Counted from the stretch's first letter, positions 40,291-48,247 are shown. The stretch is DNA of 64,000 nt from Clostridiales bacterium FE2011 (GCA_017569305.1 CP069418.1:2976001-3040000), one strand, 5' to 3'. The notes: a model not told the origin generated them from the sequence alone. A program made the numbers and translations.

Positions 40291-41262
40291 ATGGACAGCT
40301 TTGCTCTGGTTATTACAGGGGCAGCGGTGCTTGCACTGGCACTGATGCTTCTGCAAAAGAGAAAAACCGGGATACGGACCGGTACAGCGTTTGTTTTCGG
40401 AGCGGTTGCGTTTCCGCTGTGCGTTCTGGCCGGCCGGGCGGCTTTCTTTCTCTGCTCCTTTGACTGGATTAAAAACAGCGAACTTTCCTTCTGGAACTTT
40501 ATCAGCAGCGGATACAGCTATATGCTTTATGGTGCCGTACTCGGTGGGTTTGCCGCGGTGTTCCTTACCGCGAAGATCACCGGCCAGTCCTTCGGAAAGA
40601 TCGCGGATGCGGCGGCAGCTCCGGCAGCATTACTGATTATTGCTGGCCGGTTTGCTGAATATCTGATTGGCGCCGGTTATGGTACAGGCGTAAAGACATG
40701 GTTCGATCCCGAAGGGGAGTGGAGCATGATCGCCTGGGAGGAACCGGATGCGATTTGCCGCTTCCCCTTTGCAGTAAAAAATTATTACGGCGCCTGGCGT
40801 TTTTCCATCAACCTGTGGGAAGGCCTGGCGGCAGTTGTGTTCCTGATCGTCCTCCTGAGAATGAAAAAACGGAAGACCGGCGGAGTCTGCTCTCTGTTGC
40901 TTCTGATGTATGCTTCCTGTCAGATCATTTTTGAGTCCATGCGGAAAGATGAAGTGATCATCTGGAGCTTTGTGAAGGCCAATCAGCTGATCAGCGCGAT
41001 TCTGGTGTTGGGCATTCTGATTTTCTGTTGGCTGAAACAGACGAAGGAAGAGCGGAATGTGAAGGAACTGTGCATCCGCACAGTGCTGCTGCTGCTTTTC
41101 GCCGGGATCATCATGCTGCTGGAATTCGCGCTTGACCAGAAGATCAACTTCCTGCTCTGGATGCGTGTGGACTTGAACTATCTGGTGATGGCTGCTTGCT
41201 GCATCGGAATGCTTCTGACTGTTCTGCCGCAATGGCGCAAAGCTTTTCCGAAGGAAGCCTGA
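40291..41262 (+). CDS. Lgt-like integral membrane protein
   Basis: The 323-residue protein has eight or nine membrane helices and resembles prolipoprotein diacylglyceryl transferase: YMLYGAVLGGFAAVFLTAKI, AALLIIAGRFAEYLIGAGYG (the GR..E signature region) and a late QIIFESMRKDEVI, similar to the Glu-Ser-x-Arg of Lgt. It is divergent from genuine Lgt (the usual RxGNFxNxE is GRFAEYLIG), so it may be a paralogue with another lipid-linked substrate. It is coupled to the NAGPA-like gene and followed by a terminator. Confidence 0.7.
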   Translation: MDSFALVITGAAVLALALMLLQKRKTGIRTGTAFVFGAVAFPLCVLAGRAAFFLCSFDWIKNSELSFWNFISSGYSYMLYGAVLGGFAAVFLTAKITGQSFGKIADAAAAPAALLIIAGRFAEYLIGAGYGTGVKTWFDPEGEWSMIAWEEPDAICRFPFAVKNYYGAWRFSINLWEGLAAVVFLIVLLRMKKRKTGGVCSLLLLMYASCQIIFESMRKDEVIIWSFVKANQLISAILVLGILIFCWLKQTKEERNVKELCIRTVLLLLFAGIIMLLEFALDQKINFLLWMRVDLNYLVMAACCIGMLLTVLPQWRKAFPKEA

Positions 41263-41278
41263 TATCATCCGATCCTGT

Positions 41279-41308
41279 AACCGGAACCCTCATCGGGGTT
41301 CCGGTTTT
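41279..41308 (+). terminator. Terminator of the NAGPA/Lgt-like operon
   Basis: AACCGGAACCC (41279-41289) pairs perfectly with GGGTTCCGGTT (41296-41306), then TT. Confidence 0.85.
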
Positions 41309-41335
41309 GCTATAGACAAAAGCATATGATATAAT
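41307..41335 (+). promoter_or_regulatory. Promoter of the HTH regulator gene
   Basis: TTGCTA (41307-41312) and a perfect TATAAT (41330-41335) are 17 bases apart; the -35 overlaps the terminator T run. Confidence 0.65.
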
Positions 41336-41450
41336 CCAACTGCAAGTTGGAGAAATTAACAAGAATCAACCAAGACGTCATTGAAATAAAGGAATATACA
41401 GACTATATTGTATTTGCCGGCAGAAACAAAACATATTGGAGGAAAGAATC

Positions 41451-42212
41451 ATGAACGATATCAGAATCTGTGAACAGATCAGTTTTCTGAGAAGACAGAA
41501 GGGTATTACCCAGGAAACGCTTGCCAGGCATTTCGGCGTGACGAACCAGACAGTTTCCAAATGGGAATCAGGGCAATGCTATCCGGATATCCAGCTAGTT
41601 CCGCAGATTGCGGATTATTTCGGGATTTCGGTTGATGAGCTTATGGGGCATACGCCGGCCGCAAGCCTGGAAGCATTATGCCTGACACTGAAAAAGTATT
41701 TCACTGACCTGCCGGAGGCAAAATGCTTTGACGAAGCTTACCGGCTGGCGGCACAGCTGCACGAGATTGTCATCTCCGCCGGATATAAAAAACAAATCAG
41801 CTGGCAGGAAAAGGATTACGCAAAGGGAAATACGGGTACATGGGGCCTGTCCGCATGGAGCGATACAGAGGGTCAGACTGTCAGGGAAGGGAATGTGATC
41901 CTGTTTGCTGACAACAGGGCATGGAACAAAAAGAAAAAGACAGAGATCCGGAAAAACGCATGCATGCTGGAACTGTTTGGTGATGAAAAAGTATTGAAGG
42001 TCCTGTTTGCCCTGCAGGAACTGACTACCGGAGAGCCTGACCGGTATGCTTCGGCAGAGGAAATCGCAAAAGCGGTGAAGACGGAAACTGCTGAAGCGGA
42101 AAAGATTCTTTCTGAACTACCGGTGTCCGTACAGGAAGGGCAGGAAGAGGAAAGGTACAGGATTGAAGGATATGCCGCCTGGATTCCGGCCATTCTGGCT
42201 ATGATCCATTAA
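41451..42212 (+). CDS. XRE-family helix-turn-helix regulator
   Basis: The 253-residue protein starts with a Cro/CI-type helix-turn-helix (about residues 5-60: ICEQISFLRRQKGITQETLA, FGVTNQTVSKWESGQCYPDI, IADYFGISVDELMG). The C-terminal part resembles a winged-helix or ArsR-like sensor (KVLKVLFALQELTTGEPDRY, then EEIAKAVKTETAEAEKIL). ATG 41451 has TTGGAGG upstream; an in-frame TTG at 41436 overlaps that site and is rejected. Target genes are unknown; the neighbours are tRNA-Val and the Lgt-like operon. Confidence 0.85.
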   Translation: MNDIRICEQISFLRRQKGITQETLARHFGVTNQTVSKWESGQCYPDIQLVPQIADYFGISVDELMGHTPAASLEALCLTLKKYFTDLPEAKCFDEAYRLAAQLHEIVISAGYKKQISWQEKDYAKGNTGTWGLSAWSDTEGQTVREGNVILFADNRAWNKKKKTEIRKNACMLELFGDEKVLKVLFALQELTTGEPDRYASAEEIAKAVKTETAEAEKILSELPVSVQEGQEEERYRIEGYAAWIPAILAMIH

Positions 42213-42250
42213 CGGCGCAAAGAGAATCGAAAGGAGACAGGAAAAAGTCC

Positions 42251-42279
42251 TTGCATTTATCATCGGCCTATGCTATAAT
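42251..42279 (+). promoter_or_regulatory. tRNA-Val promoter
   Basis: TTGCAT (42251-42256) and a perfect TATAAT (42274-42279) are 17 bases apart, 18 bases before the tRNA. Confidence 0.85.
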
Positions 42280-42297
42280 CCCTTTCGCTGACCGTTT

Positions 42298-42374
42298 GGG
42301 ATTATAGCTCAGTTGGTTAGAGCACCACGTTGACATCGTGGGGGTCATAGGTTCGAGTCCTACTAATCCCACCA
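42298..42374 (+). tRNA. tRNA-Val (anticodon GAC), CCA encoded
   Basis: Acceptor GGGATTA pairs perfectly with TAATCCC. The D-arm is GCTC...GAGC, the anticodon arm CCACG-TTGACAT-CGTGG has anticodon GAC, and the T-arm is ATAGG-TTCGAGT-CCTAC with an A-C mismatch at the base of the stem. Discriminator A and encoded CCA are at 42371-42374. It is followed at once by a terminator and an inverted tRNA copy, as at tRNA-Arg. Confidence 0.96.
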
Positions 42375-42413
42375 AGAAAAAACAGATCCTTCATGGATCT
42401 GTTTTTTTCTTGG
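42372..42413 (+). terminator. tRNA-Val terminator
   Basis: The stem begins in the CCA end; AACAGATCC pairs with GGATCTGTT across loop TTCAT, and a seven-T run follows in the 3' arm. The hairpin is duplicated at 44658-44688. Confidence 0.92.
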
Positions 42414-42417
42414 TTTT

Positions 42418-42467
42418 GGGATTGAGGACTCGAACCTATGACTTCAGGGGCCCCACGATCGTGGGGG
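42418..42467 (-). repeat. Imperfect inverted copy of the tRNA-Val 3' half
   Basis: GGGATTGAGGACTCGAACCT continuing ATGAC is the reverse complement of the tRNA-Val acceptor and T-arm with a short deletion. CCCCACGATCGTGGGGG after it resembles the anticodon stem. With the terminator it forms one large palindrome (arms in 42326-42389 and 42395-42467). Confidence 0.8.
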
Positions 42468-42481
42468 CAAACGAGAGAAGC

Positions 42482-42601
42482 GTCAGCCCAGTGGGCTGTC
42501 CGACAGAGTCGGAAGCGACTCGAGTTTGTTAGCGCGAAAGAGAGCACAGAGTCCGCTCCAAGGATTCTGTGCGACCATTGAGCGAACGAAACATAGGTTC
42601 G
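42482..42601 (+). repeat. tRNA-linked structured unit 1
   Basis: Three stem-loops are clear: CAGCCC/GGGCTG (42484-42498), TCCGAC/GTCGGA (42499-42513) and GCACAGAGTCC with 42562-42572 around loop GCTCCAA. Conserved linkers are GAGTTTGTTAGCGCGAAAG and GCGACCATTGAGCGAACG. The unit ends in CATAGGTTCG (42592-42601), the tRNA-Val T-arm. It is homologous to 14297-14429 behind tRNA-Arg. Confidence 0.85.
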
Positions 42602-42694
42602 GGAGCGGAAATCTCGTCGGCGGCTTTCTCATGCGAAACAAGCGATCTGTCCAGTGGACAGTCGCGCCGATTGAGCATGCGGAACAAAGGTTCG
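42602..42694 (+). repeat. tRNA-linked unit 2, degenerate
   Basis: This shortened unit keeps a hairpin CTGTCC-AGT-GGACAG, then CGATTGAGCATGCGGAACAA (compare CCATTGAGCGAACGGAACAT) and ends with AAGGTTCG followed by AGTGCC, close to the tRNA-Val T-arm. Confidence 0.6.
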
Positions 42695-42706
42695 AGTGCC
42701 GAAGGC

Positions 42707-42795
42707 AAGCGACTCGAGTTTGTTAGCGCGAAAGAGAGCACAGAGTCCGCTCCAAGGATTCTGTGCGACCATTGAGCGAACGGAACATAGGTTCG
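42707..42795 (+). repeat. tRNA-linked unit 3
   Basis: These 89 bases repeat 42513-42601 with a single substitution, at an offset of 194 bases. The third hairpin with loop GCTCCAA, the linker and the CATAGGTTCG end are intact; the first two hairpins are missing. Confidence 0.85.
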
Positions 42796-42935
42796 ATAAC
42801 TAAATTGTCGTATACACATTATTCTATCATCCCGGTTCTTTTGCTATAAGAATGAATGATTTGCAGCAAGTTTTTCGTTATAATATCAGATACAAGTATT
42901 GAATGGTAATATTGCATTATCGGAGGTGCCGGAGA

Positions 42936-44639
42936 ATGAAACGGTGGCTTGTTGTAGGAATAATGCTTATGTGCTTTTTCTTCATCGGAGCAGAAGCAGA
43001 AGATAATTCTCTCTATATAGCAAAGAATGGGTGGAAAGAAGGAATTATCAACACGGATGGCGATTGGATAGTGGAGCCTATATATTCGCGGATCTGGCCA
43101 TATACAAGTGCTGGATATGCAGTAGTTGAGACGGAGCCTGCTCCGTTGTACAGTCCATTCAAATTGCTTGATAAGCAAGGAAATATCGTTGCAGACTTAC
43201 CGGATTGGCATATAGATTATTCAGAAACACAATTGGGCGGTAATGAACCAGAAATGGCAGGGAATATGTTTATCCTGGATCCTATGACTGAGGATCGGTG
43301 TTCTATTCTGTATTTTGCAGATACCGGGAGATCTATTGAACTGGATAGTAGTTTTCTGGGATATGAGCTGTATGAGGAAGAGGACGAACTAACAGCAAAA
43401 CAAGAAGATAAATATCCATCGAGCTATAGTTTATACGAATGGAATGACAGGGTTATTCTTGAATGGTGGTATTATCATCCTAGTTTCGTCATTCTTGATC
43501 GGAATGGGAATAAAGTCAAAGAAGAAATATATATCGGATATATAGAGGACATCTATGAAGATGAACAATCGAATTCATCTTATCTGTTAATGCGTGAGTA
43601 TAATAAATCAGATGAGGAATTGTGGAAGATAATAGACATGGATGGAAATATACTTTCAACTAAATTGTCAAGACATAGTTACTGGCGCAATGACTTAAAA
43701 GCATTGTATTATTATCAAAAAAAAGAAATAGAAATCCTGCCCGATGGGGAGAAAATGTCGGAATTTGAATTTACCAAGCGTAAGGCTTCACAGACTCCAT
43801 GCGGCCTTGCAATGTGGCATACAGGTTATATTGACAGTCAAGGAAACAACGTGCCATGGGCTGATGAGGATAAAGGTATCATATCGGCAACTGAATTTAA
43901 TTCGGATGGGGTTGCTTGGGTTTACAAACATTATGAAGATTTATGCCTTGTCAATGCAAAAGGCGATATGATAGTCGAGAATGTTATTCCGGAATATAAC
44001 TATGAAATAGATAACTGGATTACGCCAAGTATGGACTGCTGGGAAAGCGTCTCATCCGATGAAAAAGGCTGTGATTATATAAAAGCATCCGGTGAGATGT
44101 TGTTCGGCAATTATCCACTTGATAGGGCTTATCCATTTGAGAATGGACTTGCTGAGATTGGCATTTTGGATGCACAATATAAACTGGTTTCTGCATATAT
44201 CAACTTGGAAGGGAAAGTGGTCTGGGCAGAAGATGGGAGAAAAGAAGAAATTCAGCAAATGCTTGATGAAGGAAAACGTTATTCTGTATCCAATATGACG
44301 ATTGAAAAAGCACGCCAAGCACTTGTAGGCGAATGGTATTCTTCTTATGATGAAAGTGAACATGTGATTGCTTTCTATAATGACGGTACTTATAGTGATA
44401 AATATGAAGAATTGCAACATTGGGATATTTTGATGAATATGGATCAGGATGAAGAGACAATGGACTCGTCTCCATTTGTTCTTGAATTAAGCACAGATGG
44501 AAATAATACTACTTCTTCAATGAGGTATAAGCTGCGTTTTTACAATGTTGAAGAATACAGAATGGATCTGGGTGATGAATATACATATTTTGACAGAGTT
44601 GAGCCAGGTTATCTGGAACGATTCAAAATGATGCGATAA
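42936..44639 (+). CDS. Secreted WG-repeat protein
   Basis: The 567-residue product has a signal peptide (MKRWLVVGIMLMCFFFIGAE, cleavage near AEA-E) and WG-type beta-propeller-like repeats, such as KNGWKEGIINTDGDWIVEPI, with later units around SQGNNVPWADEDKGIISATE. A C-terminal lipocalin-like segment follows (ALVGEWYSSYDESEHVIAFY). WG repeats are extracellular and of unknown function. The codon use is clearly more AT-rich than in the neighbours, suggesting transfer. It lies between tRNA-Val-derived repeats, and a second WG protein gene follows at 45426. A GGAGG site precedes ATG 42936. Confidence 0.8.
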   Translation: MKRWLVVGIMLMCFFFIGAEAEDNSLYIAKNGWKEGIINTDGDWIVEPIYSRIWPYTSAGYAVVETEPAPLYSPFKLLDKQGNIVADLPDWHIDYSETQLGGNEPEMAGNMFILDPMTEDRCSILYFADTGRSIELDSSFLGYELYEEEDELTAKQEDKYPSSYSLYEWNDRVILEWWYYHPSFVILDRNGNKVKEEIYIGYIEDIYEDEQSNSSYLLMREYNKSDEELWKIIDMDGNILSTKLSRHSYWRNDLKALYYYQKKEIEILPDGEKMSEFEFTKRKASQTPCGLAMWHTGYIDSQGNNVPWADEDKGIISATEFNSDGVAWVYKHYEDLCLVNAKGDMIVENVIPEYNYEIDNWITPSMDCWESVSSDEKGCDYIKASGEMLFGNYPLDRAYPFENGLAEIGILDAQYKLVSAYINLEGKVVWAEDGRKEEIQQMLDEGKRYSVSNMTIEKARQALVGEWYSSYDESEHVIAFYNDGTYSDKYEELQHWDILMNMDQDEETMDSSPFVLELSTDGNNTTSSMRYKLRFYNVEEYRMDLGDEYTYFDRVEPGYLERFKMMR

Positions 44640-44642
44640 TAT

Positions 44643-44754
44643 AAATCCCAAAGTTTAAAAACAGATCCTTCATGGATCTGTTTTTTTCTGGAATAGTCGC
44701 TACGAACCTACGACATCCACTGTGCTCCCATTGATCGAACTGAACATAGGTTCG
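44643..44754 (+). repeat. Degenerate copy of the tRNA-Val 3' end, terminator and unit
   Basis: AAATCCCA resembles the tRNA end, followed by the terminator hairpin (ACAGATCC-TTCAT-GGATCTGT, then seven T), an ACGAACCTACGAC inverted T-arm, a shortened core (TGTGCTCCCATTGATCGAAC) and CATAGGTTCG at 44745-44754. It is a direct copy of the elements at 42364-42601 with the middle deleted. The hairpin should also terminate the WG gene. Confidence 0.75.
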
Positions 44755-44884
44755 AAAACAGATGATCATAAAAATCTTTTAAACCCTTATAGTGTTTTGA
44801 CGATAACAATGAATGCTATCGTGTGTTTATGTCGTTATCATATTAGACAGCAAAACGCACTATATCAAAAGGGGAAATGATTGC

Positions 44885-45406
44885 TTGCAGAAAAGAAAAC
44901 GACTGTACATAGGAGCTCTTACCTTGATTATCATTGCCTTAACAGCTGTCATACTTTTTCCTCACAGCAACTGTATTATAAAAATATCCGCAATATTTCA
45001 CTCTGAGGGAAATCATGTGACAACAATTCATCTTTCTCAGGATGCAACATGGGCGGAAAAAGAACATGGCGCAAAGAAGACACCGGTCAGGATTATCAAT
45101 GGTGAACTGAAACGTACTATCGGCTATGGCCCTATAGAATTAAACGGTGTTTTCTCCAAAGAAGAGATCAAAGCATTCTGGCCGGATGCACCGATAGAAA
45201 AAGACTGGAATTTCAGTGCAGGACTTTTCAATTGTGATGTGGAAGGAAATGGACATTATCAGATATACATAGATGTGCAGGTTGATACCAAAACCGGGGA
45301 TGCACAAGCTAATCTGTATATCTATCGAGATGGATCAGCGCATCCGACGATTGCTTACTGGCAAGGGAAAGTCGGAGAGTATATTCTACTCAGAACAGAT
45401 TTTTAA
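44885..45406 (+). CDS. Membrane-anchored protein of unknown function
   Basis: The 173-residue product begins with basic residues and one membrane helix (about residues 8-25, IGALTLIIIALTAVILF), then an extracellular domain of about 145 residues with several aromatic beta-strand-like stretches (GYGPIELNGVFSKEEIKAFW, YQIYIDVQVDTKTGDAQANL). I do not recognise the family. I chose the TTG at 44885, ten bases after AAAGGGG; an in-frame ATG at 44813 lacks a site. It precedes the second WG gene by 19 bases, so they form an operon. AT-rich like its neighbours. Confidence 0.65.
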   Translation: MQKRKRLYIGALTLIIIALTAVILFPHSNCIIKISAIFHSEGNHVTTIHLSQDATWAEKEHGAKKTPVRIINGELKRTIGYGPIELNGVFSKEEIKAFWPDAPIEKDWNFSAGLFNCDVEGNGHYQIYIDVQVDTKTGDAQANLYIYRDGSAHPTIAYWQGKVGEYILLRTDF

Positions 45407-45425
45407 GAAGGAGAATGAAGGACAA

Positions 45426-46967
45426 ATGATAAAACGGACAATGAGCATGGTGTTTGTGACGATTTGCCTTGTCATTCTGCATTTGACGGTACTGGCGGAA
45501 GCAACCAACTTGTACCCAGCTGAGGATGAATACGGCTTCTATGGGTATATAAACGAAAAGGGCGAATGGGTGATTAAACCACAGTATGAAGACGCGGAAG
45601 ATTTTTGTGGCGATTATGCCATTGTACTTAAGCCTGGACAGGAGAATGAAACGGACATCGAATTATACGAAATCATCAATACAAAAGGAGAAACCATAGT
45701 GGATAACATACGCGGTATTGATGATTTTGCATTTGAAAATCCCTATATCGGGAAAGATTGCTATTGGGTATATGGCTATGAAAAGTACGGGGACAGGGAT
45801 GATGAATTTGTTGCAACCGGATGCTTTGACTGGCGGACAGGAAATAAAACAGAATTGAATCCTGACACAGATTATGAGTTTGTGGATGATGTTTCTATTG
45901 GGGGAAGGATTGTACCGGTCATATCGCATGATTTGGGATACGGATTTTATGACCTGAATACAGAACGCCTTGTTATTGAACCACAGTTTGATCTGATTTA
46001 CATTTGGGATATATATTTGTCCTGGAATGATTACAATGTGATCGAGGTGCGCGGAGACGACCCTGAATATAATCCATATTATTATGTTACAGCCGAAGGA
46101 ACGGTTCTCTCACTGCCTGAAACGATTGTTCTTCCAGACGACGCAAACAGGTCAGTACACGCGGATTTTTATTTTGCGGGCAGCCAGGGGATTGTATGCA
46201 TGACAAAGGATGATCGTTATATTCTCCTGGATTTCGAAGGCCATCCGATAACAGGTGTTTTACAGGATTATCTGGATTGTCGTAACGGAAATATCATGAT
46301 TTCAGTGGATGGAGAATTATACCAGTGTATCAAACCGGATGGCAGCATACTGTTTGAAGGGGAATACCGGGAAGTTGAAGATGATTGGACTGAAGGTTAT
46401 CTGGCGGTACAGTCAAAAGACGGACAAAACATGATTATCCGTGAAGACGGGACTTGCGCAGCATATCTTCCGGTTTTCTGCGACGCAGTTCGTGCGGGAA
46501 AGGAGATTACTGCCTACTACAGCGGCTTAAAAGAGGATGAAAAACGATGGTTTCTTTTTGACAGGAGGAGTGAAACCATCAAAGAAATCAAGATAGACGG
46601 TTGGATTGAGTCCATTACTGAAAACGGGATAGTGCTTTACCAATCAGATGAAACAATGCTGTATGGTTTTATGGATGCTGACGGTAACTGCCTGCAGGAA
46701 GCTATATATGAAGTATATGAGGATAGTCATGAAGGATTTGTCGCCTACAGTGATTATGCTTTTGGCATGATATGCGTGGAAAAAGACGGAAAGTCCGGAT
46801 ATGTAAATGATAGAGGTGAATTGGTGATTCCATGTCAATATAAAGAAGGCACGCCGTTTGCCGGCGAACTGGCACTGGTTGAGACGGAAGAGTGTGATGA
46901 TCAATATATCAATCATAAAGGAGAAATCGTATTTGTTTTCGGCCAGGGAAGCGAAGAAGATCCGTAA
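45426..46967 (+). CDS. Secreted WG-repeat protein 2
   Basis: The 513-residue product has a signal peptide (residues 1-24, ending TVLAEA) and clear WG repeats: EYGFYGYINEKGEWVIKPQY near the start, DLGYGFYDLNTERLVIEPQF near residue 165, and GKSGYVNDRGELVIPCQYKE near the C-terminus. It is related in layout to the WG protein at 42936-44639 but not a recent duplicate. Function unknown; WG proteins of gut clostridia are probably surface or extracellular binding proteins. AT-rich codon use continues here. Confidence 0.82.
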   Translation: MIKRTMSMVFVTICLVILHLTVLAEATNLYPAEDEYGFYGYINEKGEWVIKPQYEDAEDFCGDYAIVLKPGQENETDIELYEIINTKGETIVDNIRGIDDFAFENPYIGKDCYWVYGYEKYGDRDDEFVATGCFDWRTGNKTELNPDTDYEFVDDVSIGGRIVPVISHDLGYGFYDLNTERLVIEPQFDLIYIWDIYLSWNDYNVIEVRGDDPEYNPYYYVTAEGTVLSLPETIVLPDDANRSVHADFYFAGSQGIVCMTKDDRYILLDFEGHPITGVLQDYLDCRNGNIMISVDGELYQCIKPDGSILFEGEYREVEDDWTEGYLAVQSKDGQNMIIREDGTCAAYLPVFCDAVRAGKEITAYYSGLKEDEKRWFLFDRRSETIKEIKIDGWIESITENGIVLYQSDETMLYGFMDADGNCLQEAIYEVYEDSHEGFVAYSDYAFGMICVEKDGKSGYVNDRGELVIPCQYKEGTPFAGELALVETEECDDQYINHKGEIVFVFGQGSEEDP

Positions 46968-47005
46968 AACTGTTCAGGATTATCTGTTGACACAACGGGC
47001 AAACA

Positions 47006-47040
47006 AAACGGACACCGGAGAACGTCGCCAGTGTCCGTTT
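47006..47040 (+). terminator. Hairpin after the WG operon
   Basis: AAACGGACAC (47006-47015) pairs with GTGTCCGTTT (47031-47040). A second hairpin, GCCTTGCA/TGCAAGGC (47062-47078) with a long pyrimidine-T tail to 47093, follows and is the stronger terminator. Confidence 0.7.
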
Positions 47041-47061
47041 ATATAAAGAAAAGAGATCAGA

Positions 47062-47093
47062 GCCTTGCAGTGCAAGGCCTCTCTTTCTTTTTT
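47062..47093 (+). terminator. Second terminator after the WG operon
   Basis: GCCTTGCA (47062-47069) pairs with TGCAAGGC (47071-47078), extended by GAG/CTC pairing, followed by TCTTTCTTTTTT. Confidence 0.8.
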
Positions 47094-47210
47094 ACAAAAA
47101 ATATCAACTTTACTGCCATCCTCCTGAAACAGGCGTATCTATATGTGGCCGGCGGGAAAGCCGGTCGGAAACAGAAAGAACGATGCCCACAGGGCAAGGA
47201 GGATACGATA

Positions 47211-47450
47211 ATGAACAATAAGATTACAGGAGCAATTTTCTGCCTGATCGCTGCGATTCTGGCCGGTGCCCGGTATGTGGCCGCCGCTATCTTCATGAGC
47301 AGCACATCCACCTGGAGCGCTGAGCTTTTCCAGAACAGCCTGAACTATGTCGGACCGAACCTGCTGATTGCCGCCATCGTCGCACTGGTTGCCGGCATTG
47401 GCTTCCTGTTTTGGGGTTTGCTGAAGGATGGCAAAAAAGCCGACAAGTAA
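47211..47450 (+). CDS. Small two-helix membrane protein
   Basis: The 79-residue product starts MNNKITGAIFCLIAAILAGA and has two membrane helices (about residues 5-27 and 48-70) with a short polar loop (SSTSTWSAELFQNSLNYVGP) and a basic C-terminus. AAGGAGG lies nine bases before ATG 47211. I do not recognise the family. It is a single-gene unit ended by a strong terminator; GC-rich composition resumes here. Confidence 0.75.
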   Translation: MNNKITGAIFCLIAAILAGARYVAAAIFMSSTSTWSAELFQNSLNYVGPNLLIAAIVALVAGIGFLFWGLLKDGKKADK

Positions 47451-47485
47451 AAATCTGCGTCAGAAAGTAAGCGGATAGAGGAAAT

Positions 47486-47519
47486 GGACACCGGGGGGAC
47501 TGTCCCCGGTGTCCGTTTT
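47486..47519 (+). terminator. Terminator of the small membrane protein gene
   Basis: GGACACCGGGG (47486-47496) pairs with CCCCGGTGTCC (47504-47514), then GTTTTG. Confidence 0.85.
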
Positions 47520-47552
47520 GTGATAGAATGCCGTCTGAGGAGGTGGTGACAT

Positions 47553-48245
47553 TTGATCAAGGCTGTGGTTTTTGACATGTTCGAGACCCTGGTAACCCTG
47601 TTCGTGGGCAGAACGTATTTTGGAGAAGATCTGGCCGAAGACGTCGGCGCAGATCTTTTTACGTTCAGGAAAGAATGGCACTCCATCGAAAAAGACAGAA
47701 GTACCGGTAAGTACACGATTGAAGAAGGACTGGCAATCGTCCTGAAAAGACTGGGCATTTATACTGAGGAGAAAGTGAAACTGGGGGCGGGAAAGCGGCG
47801 TGAAGCACTGAATGACACTTTCTCAGCCATTCCAGAGGAAACAATCCGGATGTTACGGGGACTGAAGGAACGGGGAATCAAGATCGGGCTTATTACCAAT
47901 ACATTTTCAGATGAGCGGGATATCATCCGGGAGAGCCCGCTGTTTCCATACTTTGACGCGGCGCTGATTTCCTTTGAACAGGGAATCTGCAAACCGGATC
48001 GTGCCTTATATGAGAAAATGACAGGGCTGCTGAATGTGAAGGCGGAAGAGTGCCTGTATGTAGGTGATGGCGGTTCCAGAGAACTGTATGCTGCCCGGGA
48101 AGCCGGAATGCACCCAGTGCAGTGCACCTGGTTTCATGAAAGAGCATATGAGCCGCATATTCCTTGCCCTATCCTGGATGAATTTGAACATGCGGAACAT
48201 CAGCAGGATATCCTGAAATATATAGACCGGGAGAGGAAAAACTAA
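47553..48245 (+). CDS. HAD-superfamily hydrolase
   Basis: The 230-residue protein has the HAD motifs: AVVFDMFETL (nucleophile Asp near residue 8, with FET where many members have DGT), IGLITNTFSDER (motif II Thr), and EECLYVGDGGSRELYAAREA (motif IV). It belongs to the haloacid-dehalogenase-like subfamily I phosphatases such as YjjG; substrate unknown. The start is TTG 47553, nine bases after AGGAGG. The tyrosine phosphatase gene begins two bases after its stop, so the two are co-translated. Confidence 0.9.
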   Translation: MIKAVVFDMFETLVTLFVGRTYFGEDLAEDVGADLFTFRKEWHSIEKDRSTGKYTIEEGLAIVLKRLGIYTEEKVKLGAGKRREALNDTFSAIPEETIRMLRGLKERGIKIGLITNTFSDERDIIRESPLFPYFDAALISFEQGICKPDRALYEKMTGLLNVKAEECLYVGDGGSRELYAAREAGMHPVQCTWFHERAYEPHIPCPILDEFEHAEHQQDILKYIDRERKN

Positions 48246-48247
48246 AC

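Noticed and set aside
42418..42467. T-box riboswitch next to the tRNA genes
   Set aside because: No specifier loop, T-box sequence or downstream synthetase gene is present; the similarity is to the inverted tRNA itself.
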